64,000 bases of DNA from positions 124,001-188,000 of the forward strand of contig NZ_JARZFX010000002.1 in assembly GCF_036026595.1 (NCBI RefSeq), written 5' to 3'. This DNA comes from Virgibacillus_P tibetensis. GTDB taxonomy: Bacteria > Bacillota > Bacilli > Bacillales > Amphibacillaceae. Below, in pieces: positions 45,043 to 54,438 of the stretch (positions are counted from its first letter, which is position 1; each line of letters begins with the position of its first letter). Made by a program: the position numbers and the translations under genes. Under the pieces are notes generated by a model. It searched no databases. It was not told the origin of the DNA and saw only the letters and a program-made list of their open reading frames with translations.

Positions 45043-45419
45043 ATTAAAAATCCTCTCTAGATAAAGTGAAACATCATTGAACCAGAACAAACCGGTTTTT
45101 TACAGGCAATCATTCTATCCCTGAAAACAGGTACTTTTCAATTTAAATTGTATAGTAAGATATAACTTTCTATCAATCTGCGATAAAAAAACATCTATGG
45201 TTACTTTACCACAAATCAAGGATTTCGTGCAGGTCAGCTACTCCACTTTGGTAGAAGATTTTAATTGCAGAATCATTTTGTTGAAGGTGGATTGCGGGTA
45301 CAAAAAATAAAGAGGTTATTGGATAAACGACAATAAATTGCGCATGCACAAAAATGCTTCACACCAATCTGTTGTATTCCATACAATGAATCTAGAAATA
45401 AAACAAAGGAATTGGTGTT
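45043..45419. other. Divergent region between topB and ytaF-like genes
   Basis: 377 bases, AT-rich, no open frame of note. Likely holds both promoters. No operator-like palindrome was recognised. Confidence 0.4.
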
Positions 45420-46031
45420 ATGCTTGTTTATTATACAGGATTGATCTTTTTAGTTGTCGCTGTCAGTCTGGATGGGTTCGGAGTTGGGGTAACCTATGGG
45501 ATGCGTAAAATACGGGTACCGCTTAATGCACTGTTAATTATTATGCTTTGCTCTGGAATTATTGTTTTATTGGCTATGACAATTGGTAATGTGCTCAATT
45601 CCGTAATATCGCCCGCTATAGCCCAAGTAATGGGGGGCGGAATCTTAATAGTTTTAGGTCTTTTCTCATTAATGAATAGTATCCTCCCAAAAAAGGAGAG
45701 AAAGCATACTGCTAGAAAACAGAACATATTAACAAGCGTCCTCTCAACACCAGATAAAGCAGACCTTGACCGCTCAGGAACCATATCAGCAAATGAAGCC
45801 TTTTTGTTAGGAACTGCCCTTGCTTTGGATGCTTTTGGTGCTGGCATCGGTGCGTCCATGCTTGGCTACTCCCCCTTATTTACGGCTACTCTAATTGCAA
45901 TCATGAGTGGAATATTCGTCCTAAGCGGTATAAAGGTGGGCATGTTTTTATCGAAAAGCAAACAACTGCAGCGCCTTACGTTCGTGCCACCGCTTCTATT
46001 AATTTCGTTAGGCATTATAAATATTATTTAA
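45420..46031 (+). CDS. ytaF: YtaF-like sporulation membrane protein (MntP superfamily)
   Basis: 203 residues with two sets of three membrane segments and SLDGFGVG / ALDAFGAG acidic motifs, the MntP-type inverted repeat fold. Between the halves is an EF-hand-like loop, DKADLDRSGTISANEA, typical of YtaF. In Bacillus YtaF is a sporulation-associated membrane protein; ion transport is suggested by the fold but not proven. Monocistronic. Confidence 0.85.
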   Translation: MLVYYTGLIFLVVAVSLDGFGVGVTYGMRKIRVPLNALLIIMLCSGIIVLLAMTIGNVLNSVISPAIAQVMGGGILIVLGLFSLMNSILPKKERKHTARKQNILTSVLSTPDKADLDRSGTISANEAFLLGTALALDAFGAGIGASMLGYSPLFTATLIAIMSGIFVLSGIKVGMFLSKSKQLQRLTFVPPLLLISLGIINII

Positions 46032-46050
46032 GATGCTTTTGGATAACGTT

Positions 46051-46842
46051 TTACAGGGCCTTAATTAGCCCTCCATCAACGACCAGTGACTGACCTGTTA
46101 TATAGGTGTTCGCACCTGATGCTAAAAATACGATTGCTTTCGCAAATTCATCCGGCCGTCCGTACCTTTTCATTGGAATCTTCTCTTCTGCATCTTTTGT
46201 CAGCGTTTCTATTGATACATTCTTTTGCTCTGCTCTAATTTGATTCAGTTCCATTATACGATCAGTTTTAATTATACCAGGGCCTACGGTATTCACGAGA
46301 ATATTATCATTACTTACCTCTTGCGCCAGTGTTTTTGCCAGTCCAACAATTCCTGGTCGCATCGTATTGGATAGTACTAAATGATCCAGGCTTTGTTTAA
46401 TCGATGAAGAAGCAAGGTTTACAATATGTCCCCCACCATGTTTTTTCATGTAGGGTATTACTGCCCGGGTTGTTCGGATAAAACTAAGTAAATTCAATTC
46501 AAATGCATGGTACCAATCTTCATCTGTCATGTCTAAAAAACTTCCAGCTGGAGGGCCGCCGGCATTATTTATCAATACATCGACAGTTCCATTCAAGCTT
46601 ACTGCCTTCTCTACCATAGCTGTTATTTCATCCGTATTCTTCATATTACAGGTGATATAGCCAATATTATTATTTCCGGTCTCCTGCTTAATAGTCTCAA
46701 CCGTAGAGTTTAAAGTTTCTGCATTCCTGCTGCTGATTAAAACATGGGCACCCTCTCTGGCAAATTCCATAGCTGTTGCTTTTCCGAGGCCTTTACTAGC
46801 AGCTGTTACGATAACTGATTTTCCTTTTAAATATAGATCCAT
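46051..46842 (-). CDS. Short-chain dehydrogenase/reductase with non-canonical active site
   Basis: 263 residues from ATG 46842 (AGGAGTG upstream; the GTG three codons earlier overlaps that site). Classical SDR layout: VIVTAASKGLGKATA (NAD(P) binding), LINNAGGPPAG, NLASSS. In place of the catalytic YxxxK it has SNTMR: Tyr is Ser and Lys is Arg. C-terminus TGQSLVVDGG. A known atypical SDR subgroup with L-x-x-S-N...R looks similar, from memory; substrate unknown. Separated from hpaF by 700 bases of repeats, so not obviously part of that pathway. Confidence 0.85.
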   Translation of the reverse strand: MDLYLKGKSVIVTAASKGLGKATAMEFAREGAHVLISSRNAETLNSTVETIKQETGNNNIGYITCNMKNTDEITAMVEKAVSLNGTVDVLINNAGGPPAGSFLDMTDEDWYHAFELNLLSFIRTTRAVIPYMKKHGGGHIVNLASSSIKQSLDHLVLSNTMRPGIVGLAKTLAQEVSNDNILVNTVGPGIIKTDRIMELNQIRAEQKNVSIETLTKDAEEKIPMKRYGRPDEFAKAIVFLASGANTYITGQSLVVDGGLIKAL

Positions 46843-46900
46843 TCGTATCACTCCTATTATATATAAGACTCTTTCCTTAAGCTTTGTTCCTTTTTTATTT

Positions 46901-47111
46901 GTCGCAGTTGATATAAACTGCGACGTAGCCGCTGGGTTGCTTTCCGCTGCTGACCGTTGCTTTCACCACTCCGGGTACAAGTGCAACATCTGCTCAGCTT
47001 CATTTCATTCGCTTTGCAGTGTTTTCTTTGCCGCTGGGCACGGCTTCAGCCTCCTCGAGAAACCCACTCTGCGGGGTCTTCAGACACGTGCTATTCCCGC
47101 AGGAGTCAACG
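46901..47111. repeat. Dispersed Bacillaceae intergenic repeat, copy A
   Basis: Begins CGCAGTTGATATAAACTGCG and ends with GGCTTCAGCCTCCTCGAGAA, GGGGTCTTCAGACACGTGCT and CCCGCAGGAGTC. It is GC-richer than its surroundings and matches copy B at 50209-50397. Open frames across it are repeat artefacts. Confidence 0.75.
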
Positions 47112-47495
47112 GTCCTCCGCTCCAAAGAACTGTCATAATAGCGGGAATTATTTGCTTCATGTTTTAACCAATAAAGTGATCACCATCGTTCCATTTTTGG
47201 ACATCACACCAACGGCGGAAATACACGGAGACTCCTCGAAAATATAAAACGCATTTTCTTCGTGCGATGCATCGCTACCGCAGCTTTCCTTGTCCTGCGG
47301 GGGGAAAGGCATAGGTGAGACAGCGAAGTGCTTTAGCACAAGTTGGCTCACCAGCCCCCGCTAAAAAGCGTAGTGTATTTCCAAAGCGGTAGGTTACCAC
47401 TACGACACATCATATATATTTTGTGTCTTTTTTTCGGTGGGACGAGTAATTGCAGGTACAGGTACAGTCTCAATCTTTTAAAAACAGCCATATAT
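47112..47495. repeat. Second repeat segment in opposite orientation
   Basis: About 47253-47400 contains CTTCGTGCGATGCATCGC, then GGGGGGAAAGGCATAGGTGA, GGCTCACC and AAAGCGTAGTGTATTTCC, which recalls the same class of Bacillaceae repeats read on the other strand. No gene is seen in this 380-base stretch. Confidence 0.5.
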
Positions 47496-47542
47496 AAACT
47501 CGAAATCAGCTTCCTTTAATTATAAGGAAAGATTTCGAGTTT
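47496..47542. terminator. Terminator of the hpa operon
   Basis: AAACTCGAAATC...CTTCCTT and AAGGAA...GATTTCGAGTTTT form a long stem with loop TAATTAT, T-run on either strand. It directly follows the hpaF stop. Confidence 0.85.
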
Positions 47543-47550
47543 TACAATTT

Positions 47551-47940
47551 CTACTTTGTATAACGTTGATGGATGTTATTTTTCTTATACGTCTCATGAG
47601 CTCCGAATTCGTATAATTCCATAGATAGTGCGAGATATCGTGTCTCAAACACCCCTTCAAAATAGGATTCCATCTGTTTAAACAGTCGATCACATATAAC
47701 CTTTTTCTCTTCAGCTGAGCGCCCTGCACCAATTTTCAGTGTTACATGTACAAAGGCATCATCCTCATCCGCTCCATCCGCAATAAAATAGTCATGCAGT
47801 TCAATCGCACGTGAACGTATACCTCCAACTGGAAAAATACCTCCTGCTGCAATTAATGTTTCATTTATTTTTTTAAGGAGTGCTTTCAAATCGCATTCTG
47901 CTTTTAAATTGCTCGTATATTCAACGGTAACATGCGGCAT
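47551..47940 (-). CDS. hpaF: 5-carboxymethyl-2-hydroxymuconate delta-isomerase
   Basis: 129 residues starting MPHVTVEYTSNL: the N-terminal Pro (after Met removal) is the catalytic base of this tautomerase-fold family. It isomerises CHM in homoprotocatechuate degradation. Later motifs IRSRAIELHDYFIADG and HVTLKIGAGRSAEEKK are family-typical. Its start overlaps the stop of the HpaG2-like gene by one base. Confidence 0.92.
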   Translation of the reverse strand: MPHVTVEYTSNLKAECDLKALLKKINETLIAAGGIFPVGGIRSRAIELHDYFIADGADEDDAFVHVTLKIGAGRSAEEKKVICDRLFKQMESYFEGVFETRYLALSMELYEFGAHETYKKNNIHQRYTK

Positions 47941-48710
47941 TATATACCTCCGTTTCTATGGAAATCCTCATCTCCAACAATGGTGTTTTTCAATGAACCG
48001 ATCCCTTCTATTTCAGTTACAACCTCGTCCCCCTCATACACATGAACAGTCCCCTTTGGTGTACCTGTAAGGATCACATCATTCTCCCTCAATGTCATAA
48101 AACTGCTTAAATACTCGATTAAATAAGGAATACTAAAAACCATATCACTTGTTGAACCTTCCTGCTTCATTTCTCCATTAACATACGTGCGCAAGTTCAG
48201 ATTCATTGGATCATGAATTATCTCTTTATCTACAAACCAAGGACCGATTGGTGTTAGACCATCCCTGTTTTTTACAGGTAGATTAGGACGATAATAGTTT
48301 TCCAGATAATCGCGGATCGCATAATCATTTGCTATCGTATAGCCCGCCACATAATCGTACGCTTTGTCCTGTTTTACATTCCGGGCCGTCTCTCCAATCA
48401 CAACAGCGAGTTCACATTCATAATGCATATAAGTTACGTCTGATGGGCGGCGGGACTGTCCATTATGACCAACAAGTGTATTAGGACCTTTTAGAAAAAC
48501 AAGCGGCTCATCTGGTGCGTTAAAACTTATCTCACTGGCGTGATCCGCATAATTTAAGCCCAATGCAAATATGGTTTGCGCTTCAATGGGAGGAAGCCAA
48601 ACAACCTGTGATGGGTCTACGATTCTACCATCTGACAGCCTCAGCTTCCCATCTGTTTCCACAGCATCATATATTCCGCCAAAACAGGCAACGCGCGCTG
48701 TTCTCATCAT
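47940..48710 (-). CDS. Fumarylacetoacetate hydrolase-family protein, HpaG type (C-terminal/decarboxylase-isomerase half)
   Basis: 256 residues of the FAH family: LGLNYADHASE, then the metal-binding pattern YECELAVVIGETARNV with VAGYTIANDYAIRDY and ILTGTPKGT. In enteric bacteria HpaG is a fused two-domain OPET decarboxylase/HHDD isomerase; here the two domains are separate adjacent genes, this one following the HpaG1-like gene with a four-base overlap. Which of the two does decarboxylation is not decided here. Metal (Mg or Mn) dependent. Confidence 0.87.
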   Translation of the reverse strand: MMRTARVACFGGIYDAVETDGKLRLSDGRIVDPSQVVWLPPIEAQTIFALGLNYADHASEISFNAPDEPLVFLKGPNTLVGHNGQSRRPSDVTYMHYECELAVVIGETARNVKQDKAYDYVAGYTIANDYAIRDYLENYYRPNLPVKNRDGLTPIGPWFVDKEIIHDPMNLNLRTYVNGEMKQEGSTSDMVFSIPYLIEYLSSFMTLRENDVILTGTPKGTVHVYEGDEVVTEIEGIGSLKNTIVGDEDFHRNGGI

Positions 48711-49495
48711 AAAGCACCCCCTGGTTTTATAGTGCTTTCCTCAATTATAGGGTTCACTAAGGTTCCAATCTGGTCGATAACAATTTTCACCGTATCTCCC
48801 GGACTTGCAATCGGTGCATTATTTGGGATTCCAATTAGCAGCATATCGCCTTTATAAAGCGTCATAAATTCTGTCACTTCTGCAAGTAGTTGAGGAATTG
48901 AGCGAACAAGATTTTTTGTATTGGATACATGTACTAAATCACCATTACAAAATGTACGGATCATTAATTGATTAAGGTCGGGAACTTCTTCACGTGCGAT
49001 TATCCATGGTCCTACTGAACAAAAACCATCTCGCGCTTTATTTTTAATAGCTGGTCGAAAAAAGCTATCATGTGCCGTACTCACATCATTCACAACTGTG
49101 TACCCATCCACATAACTCAAGGCATCCTGTTTTGTGAGGTGTGTTGCATTTCTGCCAATTATGACGCCAATCGTTGCATTGACTTCTACACCTGATTTCC
49201 CAGAAGGAACGGGGATCGGATGTTGATGACTATTGATCGTATTTCTGGGTTTTATATATAGAACGGGTCTAATTGGAGGTTCGTTATATGGCATTTCATG
49301 AAATTTCTCCTTCATCGCTTTCTGCTGGTCCCTGAAATTAAATAACGTACCATATATTGTTCCAGAAACAGGCGCCTGAAACGAGAGCGTATTTTTTTTG
49401 TACGTTTTGCCATTCCATTTCACTTCATCTATAAAATTGATTCTTATATCGTCCACTTGCTCTGATCCGGTAAACTTTGCTTTTGCACGATACAT
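48707..49495 (-). CDS. Fumarylacetoacetate hydrolase-family protein, HpaG type (N-terminal half equivalent)
   Basis: 262 residues with an N-terminal extension (about 70 residues) before the FAH core: VEVNATIGVIIGRNATHLTK, VDGYTVVNDVSTAHDSF, LLIGIPNNAPIASPGD. It resembles the N-terminal HpaG1 domain (its PNNAP in place of TPKGT is typical of that half). Coupled to the HpaG2-like gene by ATGA. Works with it on 5-oxopent-3-ene-1,2,5-tricarboxylate. Confidence 0.85.
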   Translation of the reverse strand: MYRAKAKFTGSEQVDDIRINFIDEVKWNGKTYKKNTLSFQAPVSGTIYGTLFNFRDQQKAMKEKFHEMPYNEPPIRPVLYIKPRNTINSHQHPIPVPSGKSGVEVNATIGVIIGRNATHLTKQDALSYVDGYTVVNDVSTAHDSFFRPAIKNKARDGFCSVGPWIIAREEVPDLNQLMIRTFCNGDLVHVSNTKNLVRSIPQLLAEVTEFMTLYKGDMLLIGIPNNAPIASPGDTVKIVIDQIGTLVNPIIEESTIKPGGAL

Positions 49496-49654
49496 TAGTT
49501 CACTCCTTTTAAATTATGTAGGGGAGAATTGGTACACTTCTGCATTTTCCCTTTAAAATACTCTTTTCTTACTATTTCACTTCGGTTTTACTGAAACATA
49601 TCCGGTTCTAGAGCAGATTCTCTCAAGCTATTGCTTCATTGTTCCTCTCCCCAG

Positions 49655-50131
49655 TTACTTCATATCAACGAGTGCTTGTATCTGTTTATATTTACCTTCA
49701 AAAAAAGCTAGTGGTGCCCCATCACTAATACAAACATCCGTTACTTTTCCAATGTAGAGTATATGGTCACCAGCAATCACAGTATCATGAACATCGCATG
49801 TCAGGTTAACGAGTGAATTCTTGATCGTTGGCATATTATTAAACCAATTAAATTCAATTTCGGTTGTTTCCTCAATTTGCCCGGCGAAATAGGCAGACAT
49901 ATCCTGTTGTTCTTCATTTAATACGCTTACCGCAAACTTACCGGAAACATTTATATAGTTTTTTATATTAGCATTTTCATCAATGGATATTACTACAAGT
50001 TTTGGATTTAAGGAAACAGACATAAATGCGTTGGCAGTCATTCCACGAATATCTTTTCCAACCTGTGTTGTCACAACTGTTACACCTGTAGCGAATTTCC
50101 CCATCGCCTTTCTGAACGTCAGATCGTCCAT
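49655..50131 (-). CDS. hpaC: Flavin reductase component of 4-hydroxyphenylacetate 3-monooxygenase
   Basis: 158 residues of the flavin reductase-like domain: FRKAMGKFATGVTVVTTQVG, GMTANAFMSVSLNPKLVVIS and ISDGAPLAFFEGKY. It supplies FADH2 to HpaB. Start ATG with GAGAGGTT upstream. Separated from hpaD by a 282-base dispersed repeat; the other hpa genes are closer together. Confidence 0.9.
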   Translation of the reverse strand: MDDLTFRKAMGKFATGVTVVTTQVGKDIRGMTANAFMSVSLNPKLVVISIDENANIKNYINVSGKFAVSVLNEEQQDMSAYFAGQIEETTEIEFNWFNNMPTIKNSLVNLTCDVHDTVIAGDHILYIGKVTDVCISDGAPLAFFEGKYKQIQALVDMK

Positions 50132-50208
50132 ATGCTAACCTCTCCTTTTTCCTTAAGTGTATAAAACCTTTTTAAAGTCTCATGTCGGAAGTATTGTTGC
50201 TTTTAATT

Positions 50209-50397
50209 CTCGCAGTTGATATAAAATACGGCGTTTCTTTTTAGTAATGCTTTTTCTCCTTTTAAAGATGGTTGAGTGCTTGGATTCACTTCGACAGAAT
50301 ACTTCGCTTGCCATGGGCCGGCCTCAGTCTCCTCGAAAAACAAAGAACGCTCACTAAGGAGGTCTTCGGACACGTGCTGTTTCGACGAATATGACGT
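50209..50397. repeat. Dispersed Bacillaceae intergenic repeat, copy B
   Basis: Shares with copy A CGCAGTTGATATAAA at one end and GGCCTCAGTCTCCTCGAAAA ... GAGGTCTTCGGACACGTGCT at the other. It lies inside the hpa operon between hpaD and hpaC and may form extended RNA structure there. Confidence 0.7.
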
Positions 50398-50413
50398 TAA
50401 AAAACAATCCTCT

Positions 50414-51397
50414 TTAAATGACGAAGGTTGGCTTATGCTGCTTCAGCTTACCCGGCTTCTGTTCGACTTCCTCCCCTGTTAACACATCCATTACGGCAGA
50501 CGCTTCATTAAACCAGCAGTCAGGTGCCGCATGTCCCCAGAACGTCTGCCGCATTGGATCATTAATATCCCAGCGGATTGGCTTGAAGTCTGGATCGCTC
50601 GTTAAATAATCTCCATTATATAGCTCTATCCGATGTCCATCAGGATCACGTAAATATAAGAAAAATGCATTCGATAATCCGTGCCGTCCTGGCCCTCGCT
50701 CAATAGAATTGCCATATCCCATGGATGCAAGCACATCACATGTATGAATAATAGCTAATGGATCCGGAAGCCAAAAACCAATGTGATGCAGTCGTGGTCC
50801 TACGCCATTCATGAAAGCTTGGTCATGCACGGTCTGCTTACGATGCAGCCATGCAGCCCAGATATCCCCATCAGAAGTATCTGTATACTCGGAGCATGCG
50901 AAGCCCAGCTTTTCCTGGTAAAAGGCAGATGCACGTTCAACATCCGAAACACTGCAATTAAAATGATCGATCCGCTGCATCCGTGAACCTTTATACAAAT
51001 CATAACGTTGTAGAAGCCTTTCAGCTGGTTCTATATCTGCAAAAAACTCCAGGGGCAAACCGGAAATATCCTGAACACGCAATGCCCGACCAATCGCATG
51101 CTGCTCCCCATTTTCCAGCCACTTTGTCTGATGACCTTCTTCTTCAAATAATAATGACAACGCTTCCAAATCTGCGTTTGACTGTACTTTATAACCTAAT
51201 GTCTCAACACAGGGTTTTTCAGCCTTCTTCAATACAAGGCTGTGATGAGTATGCTCTTCAAGTCCACGAAGATAAATGTGTTCAGCATCAGATTCCGTTT
51301 CTATAAAACCAAGCGCATCTACATAAAACTTACGTGAGGCATCCAGGTCGGTCACATGCAAAATCGCCCGTGCACATCGAATAATATTAAAATCCAC
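50414..51397 (-). CDS. hpaD: 3,4-dihydroxyphenylacetate 2,3-dioxygenase (extradiol)
   Basis: 327 residues, GTG start with AAGGGGGAA upstream. Two glyoxalase/VOC domains. Metal ligands predicted His145 (RIDHFNCSV), His204 or His205 (RLHHIGFW) and Glu258 (HRIELYNGDY), spaced as in characterised HPCD enzymes. Opens the homoprotocatechuate ring to CHMS, the substrate of HpaE. Fe(II) or Mn(II) cannot be told apart from sequence. Confidence 0.93.
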   Translation of the reverse strand: MDFNIIRCARAILHVTDLDASRKFYVDALGFIETESDAEHIYLRGLEEHTHHSLVLKKAEKPCVETLGYKVQSNADLEALSLLFEEEGHQTKWLENGEQHAIGRALRVQDISGLPLEFFADIEPAERLLQRYDLYKGSRMQRIDHFNCSVSDVERASAFYQEKLGFACSEYTDTSDGDIWAAWLHRKQTVHDQAFMNGVGPRLHHIGFWLPDPLAIIHTCDVLASMGYGNSIERGPGRHGLSNAFFLYLRDPDGHRIELYNGDYLTSDPDFKPIRWDINDPMRQTFWGHAAPDCWFNEASAVMDVLTGEEVEQKPGKLKQHKPTFVI

Positions 51398-51453
51398 AAA
51401 GGTTCCCCCTTTTAATAGGTGTAGCTATCACTTGATAAACCACTGTATCTACT

Positions 51454-52914
51454 TTAAATCTTCACTCCGCTTGATTTTTTCATAAAGTCAGCGACATAGC
51501 TTTTGTACGTATCTTTTTCAAATTCATCAAAGTAAGTCATACCCATTTTAACCGGGTCCCCAAAGAAATAATATTCGTAATGTGCCTGCCTGCTGCCGAA
51601 TGAACTCATGGTCATGTCCCAGGCCAGTCGGAATAGCTGAACACGCTCATAGCCATCCAGATTCTTGCCTTGCAGACCTCGTTGGATGATTGGTCCGATC
51701 TCCTCATGCTGGAAATCTGCTTGGGTGGGAATTCCCATTAAGCCAGATGCACCCAGTATTTTCACTATTTCTACCATGCGTGGGTAAATCCTTGGATACC
51801 AGTTACGAGCAGCATTTAGTGCATCGAAGTCTGGTGTCATCGTTCCCGATTTATCGAGTTTCGCATTATGCTCCGCGCGATACAGATGGGAGCGCATCGT
51901 CTCCAATGTCAGCATTATTTCCGTTCCTTTGTCCTTCACATGCTGGAACTGATCAATACCAATTGCATCCATCATGCTTAGTACAACACCAAGGAGGAAT
52001 TCTGTTTTCACAATGTTTTTCGATACAACCTGGTGAGACATGTGTACAACAGCATTTGTTTCTCGGAAGGTCCGATTACAAACAGATGAATTTCCACAAA
52101 CAAAGACACGTTCCCACGGTACAAAGACATTTTCAAAGGACACAATTGCATCGCCCTCTTCAAAACGGGAACCGAGTGGATGATCCCAATCATTTTTCCC
52201 GTAATCAAATGACTCACGACTAATAAATTTTAGACCAGGCGTATTATTCGGTATGGCAAATGCCAGTGAATAAGGGTCGTCAAGTTCTCCGGCCTTTTTA
52301 ACAGTTGAGGGGAATACTAGAATTTCGTCTGTAATTCCACCTTGAGTTGCAAGCAGGCGTATGCCATCAACAATTATTCCGTCCGAGCGTTCCTCTACCA
52401 AATGCAGGGCAACATTTGCATCCTTTTGCTGATGCTGCATTTTTGCCCTGTTAACCTGTGGGTGAATTAATGTATGTGTCAGACTTATATCATTTTCTCT
52501 GGCGTATTCATAATAATTACGTGCATTCTCAGCGAAGCGTGGATCGGCTTCTGCAAATAAACCATTATTCATTCCCATAGCCATTACTTCTGCATTCAGA
52601 TAGTCAGGGGATCGACCCATCATCCCACCAGAGGTCCTTGCCCATTCCTGTATTGCTTCCCGTCTTAAAATTAAATCCTCAATTGTTTTCGGCTGCAAAA
52701 AAGTCATACCCACCATGTCACCGCTTGTTGGTGATGTATACAGCATTTTATCTTTCTTTTCATACTGTAAATCATAAAGATCGGCCATCGATTTTACGAC
52801 ATTCTTAAAAGCCGGGTGTTCCGTCACATCATCAACGCGCTCCCCTTGGCAATATATATTATTCTTTGCTTCTTTTAATCTGCGAATATAAGCTGCACCT
52901 GTTTTTGCTGGCAT
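51454..52914 (-). CDS. hpaB: 4-hydroxyphenylacetate 3-monooxygenase, oxygenase component
   Basis: 486 residues of the HpaB family (acyl-CoA dehydrogenase-like fold, FADH2 dependent): KTGAAYIRRLKEAKNNIYCQ, HTLIHPQVNRAKMQ, FENVFVPWERVFVCGN, GIPTQADFQHEEIGPIIQRG. Hydroxylates 4-hydroxyphenylacetate to homoprotocatechuate with FADH2 from HpaC. GGGAGGG precedes the ATG. First ring-attack enzyme of the operon. Confidence 0.94.
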   Translation of the reverse strand: MPAKTGAAYIRRLKEAKNNIYCQGERVDDVTEHPAFKNVVKSMADLYDLQYEKKDKMLYTSPTSGDMVGMTFLQPKTIEDLILRREAIQEWARTSGGMMGRSPDYLNAEVMAMGMNNGLFAEADPRFAENARNYYEYARENDISLTHTLIHPQVNRAKMQHQQKDANVALHLVEERSDGIIVDGIRLLATQGGITDEILVFPSTVKKAGELDDPYSLAFAIPNNTPGLKFISRESFDYGKNDWDHPLGSRFEEGDAIVSFENVFVPWERVFVCGNSSVCNRTFRETNAVVHMSHQVVSKNIVKTEFLLGVVLSMMDAIGIDQFQHVKDKGTEIMLTLETMRSHLYRAEHNAKLDKSGTMTPDFDALNAARNWYPRIYPRMVEIVKILGASGLMGIPTQADFQHEEIGPIIQRGLQGKNLDGYERVQLFRLAWDMTMSSFGSRQAHYEYYFFGDPVKMGMTYFDEFEKDTYKSYVADFMKKSSGVKI

Positions 52915-52929
52915 AATCGTTTTCCCTCC

Positions 52930-54429
52930 CTATTTTTTCTTTCCAAACTGTGGAATGTGATGATCCTTCATTGCTACATGGATTGCTTTTGGTTCAGTGT
53001 AAAATTCCATTATTGCAAAATGTCCGCCTTCGCGACCGATTCCACTTGCCTTCATGCCGCCAAACGGAATTCGTAAGTCTCTAACATTCTGGGCATTTAC
53101 CCAAAGCATTCCTGAATCTATCGCCTGTGCTACACGATGACCTCGTTTTATATCATTCGTCCAGACATATCCTGCCAATCCGTATTCTACGTTATTTGCC
53201 ATCCTCACAACTTCTTCTTCTGTTTCGAATTCAATTACAGCCATTACCGGGCCGAAAATTTCCTCCTGACATATGCGCATATCATTGCTTGCTTCCAGCA
53301 ATAAGGTTGGTGGTACGAAATTACCTGCTTTAACAGCTTCTGGAACGCTGCCTTGATAAATTGCACAGCCTTCTTCTTCTGCCATTTCAATATATCCAGA
53401 CACTTTATTAAAATGACTGTGGTCTATCAAGGGTCCGATCTGAGTCTCTGGAGCGGCAGGATCTCCAATAACAATGTTGTCAACACGCTCTTTTAATTTG
53501 CTGACAAATTTATCTTTTATATTTTTATGCAAGAAAACCCTGGAGTTTGCTGTACACCGTTCGCCATTAAAGGAGAATATCCCCCAGACTGCTGCATCAA
53601 GGGCACGTTCAAACTCAGCATCATCAAAGACGATTAATGGTGACTTCCCGCCAAGCTCCATCGAAGTTTTCTTCAATGTGCCAGCCGCATTGCGAATGAT
53701 CGTCTTACCTGTAGTAGTTTCACCAGTGAATGAAATGGCTTTTACTTTTTCATTTTTGACAAGTGCATCACCTGCCGTTTCTCCAAATCCATGGACGACA
53801 TTGAACACGCCCTTAGGCAGTTCTGCTTTTTTCATAATTCCAGCGATTTTATTTGCGGAGAGTGGCGACAACTCAGCCGGTTTTAAGATGACTGTATTAC
53901 CTGTTGCCAGGGCTGGTGCGATCTTCCATGTTGTCAGCATAAAAGGTGCATTCCATGGGGTGATTAAACCAACAACTCCAAGTGGCTGGTAGACAGTATA
54001 ATTAATAAATTCATCATCAACCTGGTATGCATCCCCATGCATTCTCGTCTGAACCATACGGGAGTAGAACCTGAAATTTTCAGCTGCCCGCCCTACCATC
54101 TTACGTGTTTGGCTGATGGGCAAGCCGGTATCGAGCGTTTCCAGTATAGCGATTTCATCCACTTCCTCATCAATCAAATCTGCAATTCGCTCAATATACA
54201 TCATGCGGTCTTTGAGCTTCATACTTCCCCATGGTCCATTAAGAAAAGCTTCTTGAGCAGCTGTTGCCGCTTTTTCAATATCAGATCGGTCTCCTTTAGC
54301 TATGCGATTTATTACTTCATTTGTAAAGGGGTTTTTGTTATCGAAGTACCCCGATCCAGCAGCATGTATAAATTCTCCGTTAATATAGAGCTGTACATCT
54401 GCCACCTTTTTATGTTCCAACTGATTCAC
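52930..54429 (-). CDS. hpaE: 5-carboxymethyl-2-hydroxymuconate semialdehyde dehydrogenase
   Basis: 499 residues of the aldehyde dehydrogenase superfamily, catalytic Glu258 (SMELGGKSP) and Cys292 (NGERCTANSR). The hpa context fixes the substrate as CHMS. The GTG at 54429 overlaps the ribosome binding site AGAAGGTG; TTG at 54420 (MEHKKVADVQ) is six bases after it and may be the true start. NAD+ dependent by family. Confidence 0.92.
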   Translation of the reverse strand: MNQLEHKKVADVQLYINGEFIHAAGSGYFDNKNPFTNEVINRIAKGDRSDIEKAATAAQEAFLNGPWGSMKLKDRMMYIERIADLIDEEVDEIAILETLDTGLPISQTRKMVGRAAENFRFYSRMVQTRMHGDAYQVDDEFINYTVYQPLGVVGLITPWNAPFMLTTWKIAPALATGNTVILKPAELSPLSANKIAGIMKKAELPKGVFNVVHGFGETAGDALVKNEKVKAISFTGETTTGKTIIRNAAGTLKKTSMELGGKSPLIVFDDAEFERALDAAVWGIFSFNGERCTANSRVFLHKNIKDKFVSKLKERVDNIVIGDPAAPETQIGPLIDHSHFNKVSGYIEMAEEEGCAIYQGSVPEAVKAGNFVPPTLLLEASNDMRICQEEIFGPVMAVIEFETEEEVVRMANNVEYGLAGYVWTNDIKRGHRVAQAIDSGMLWVNAQNVRDLRIPFGGMKASGIGREGGHFAIMEFYTEPKAIHVAMKDHHIPQFGKKK

Positions 54430-54438
54430 CTTCTTTAC

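Noticed and set aside
46937..47351. Overlapping open frames in the intergenic repeats
   Set aside because: They lie on GC-rich dispersed repeat DNA, in both strands, with Cys/His/Ser-rich compositions unlike proteins and no start signals.
51690..52223. 177-codon open frame opposite hpaB
   Set aside because: Antisense shadow of a clear hpaB gene; composition rich in His, Ser, Pro and no ribosome binding site.
53474..53992. 172-codon open frame opposite hpaE
   Set aside because: Antisense shadow of an aldehyde dehydrogenase gene with all catalytic residues on the other strand.
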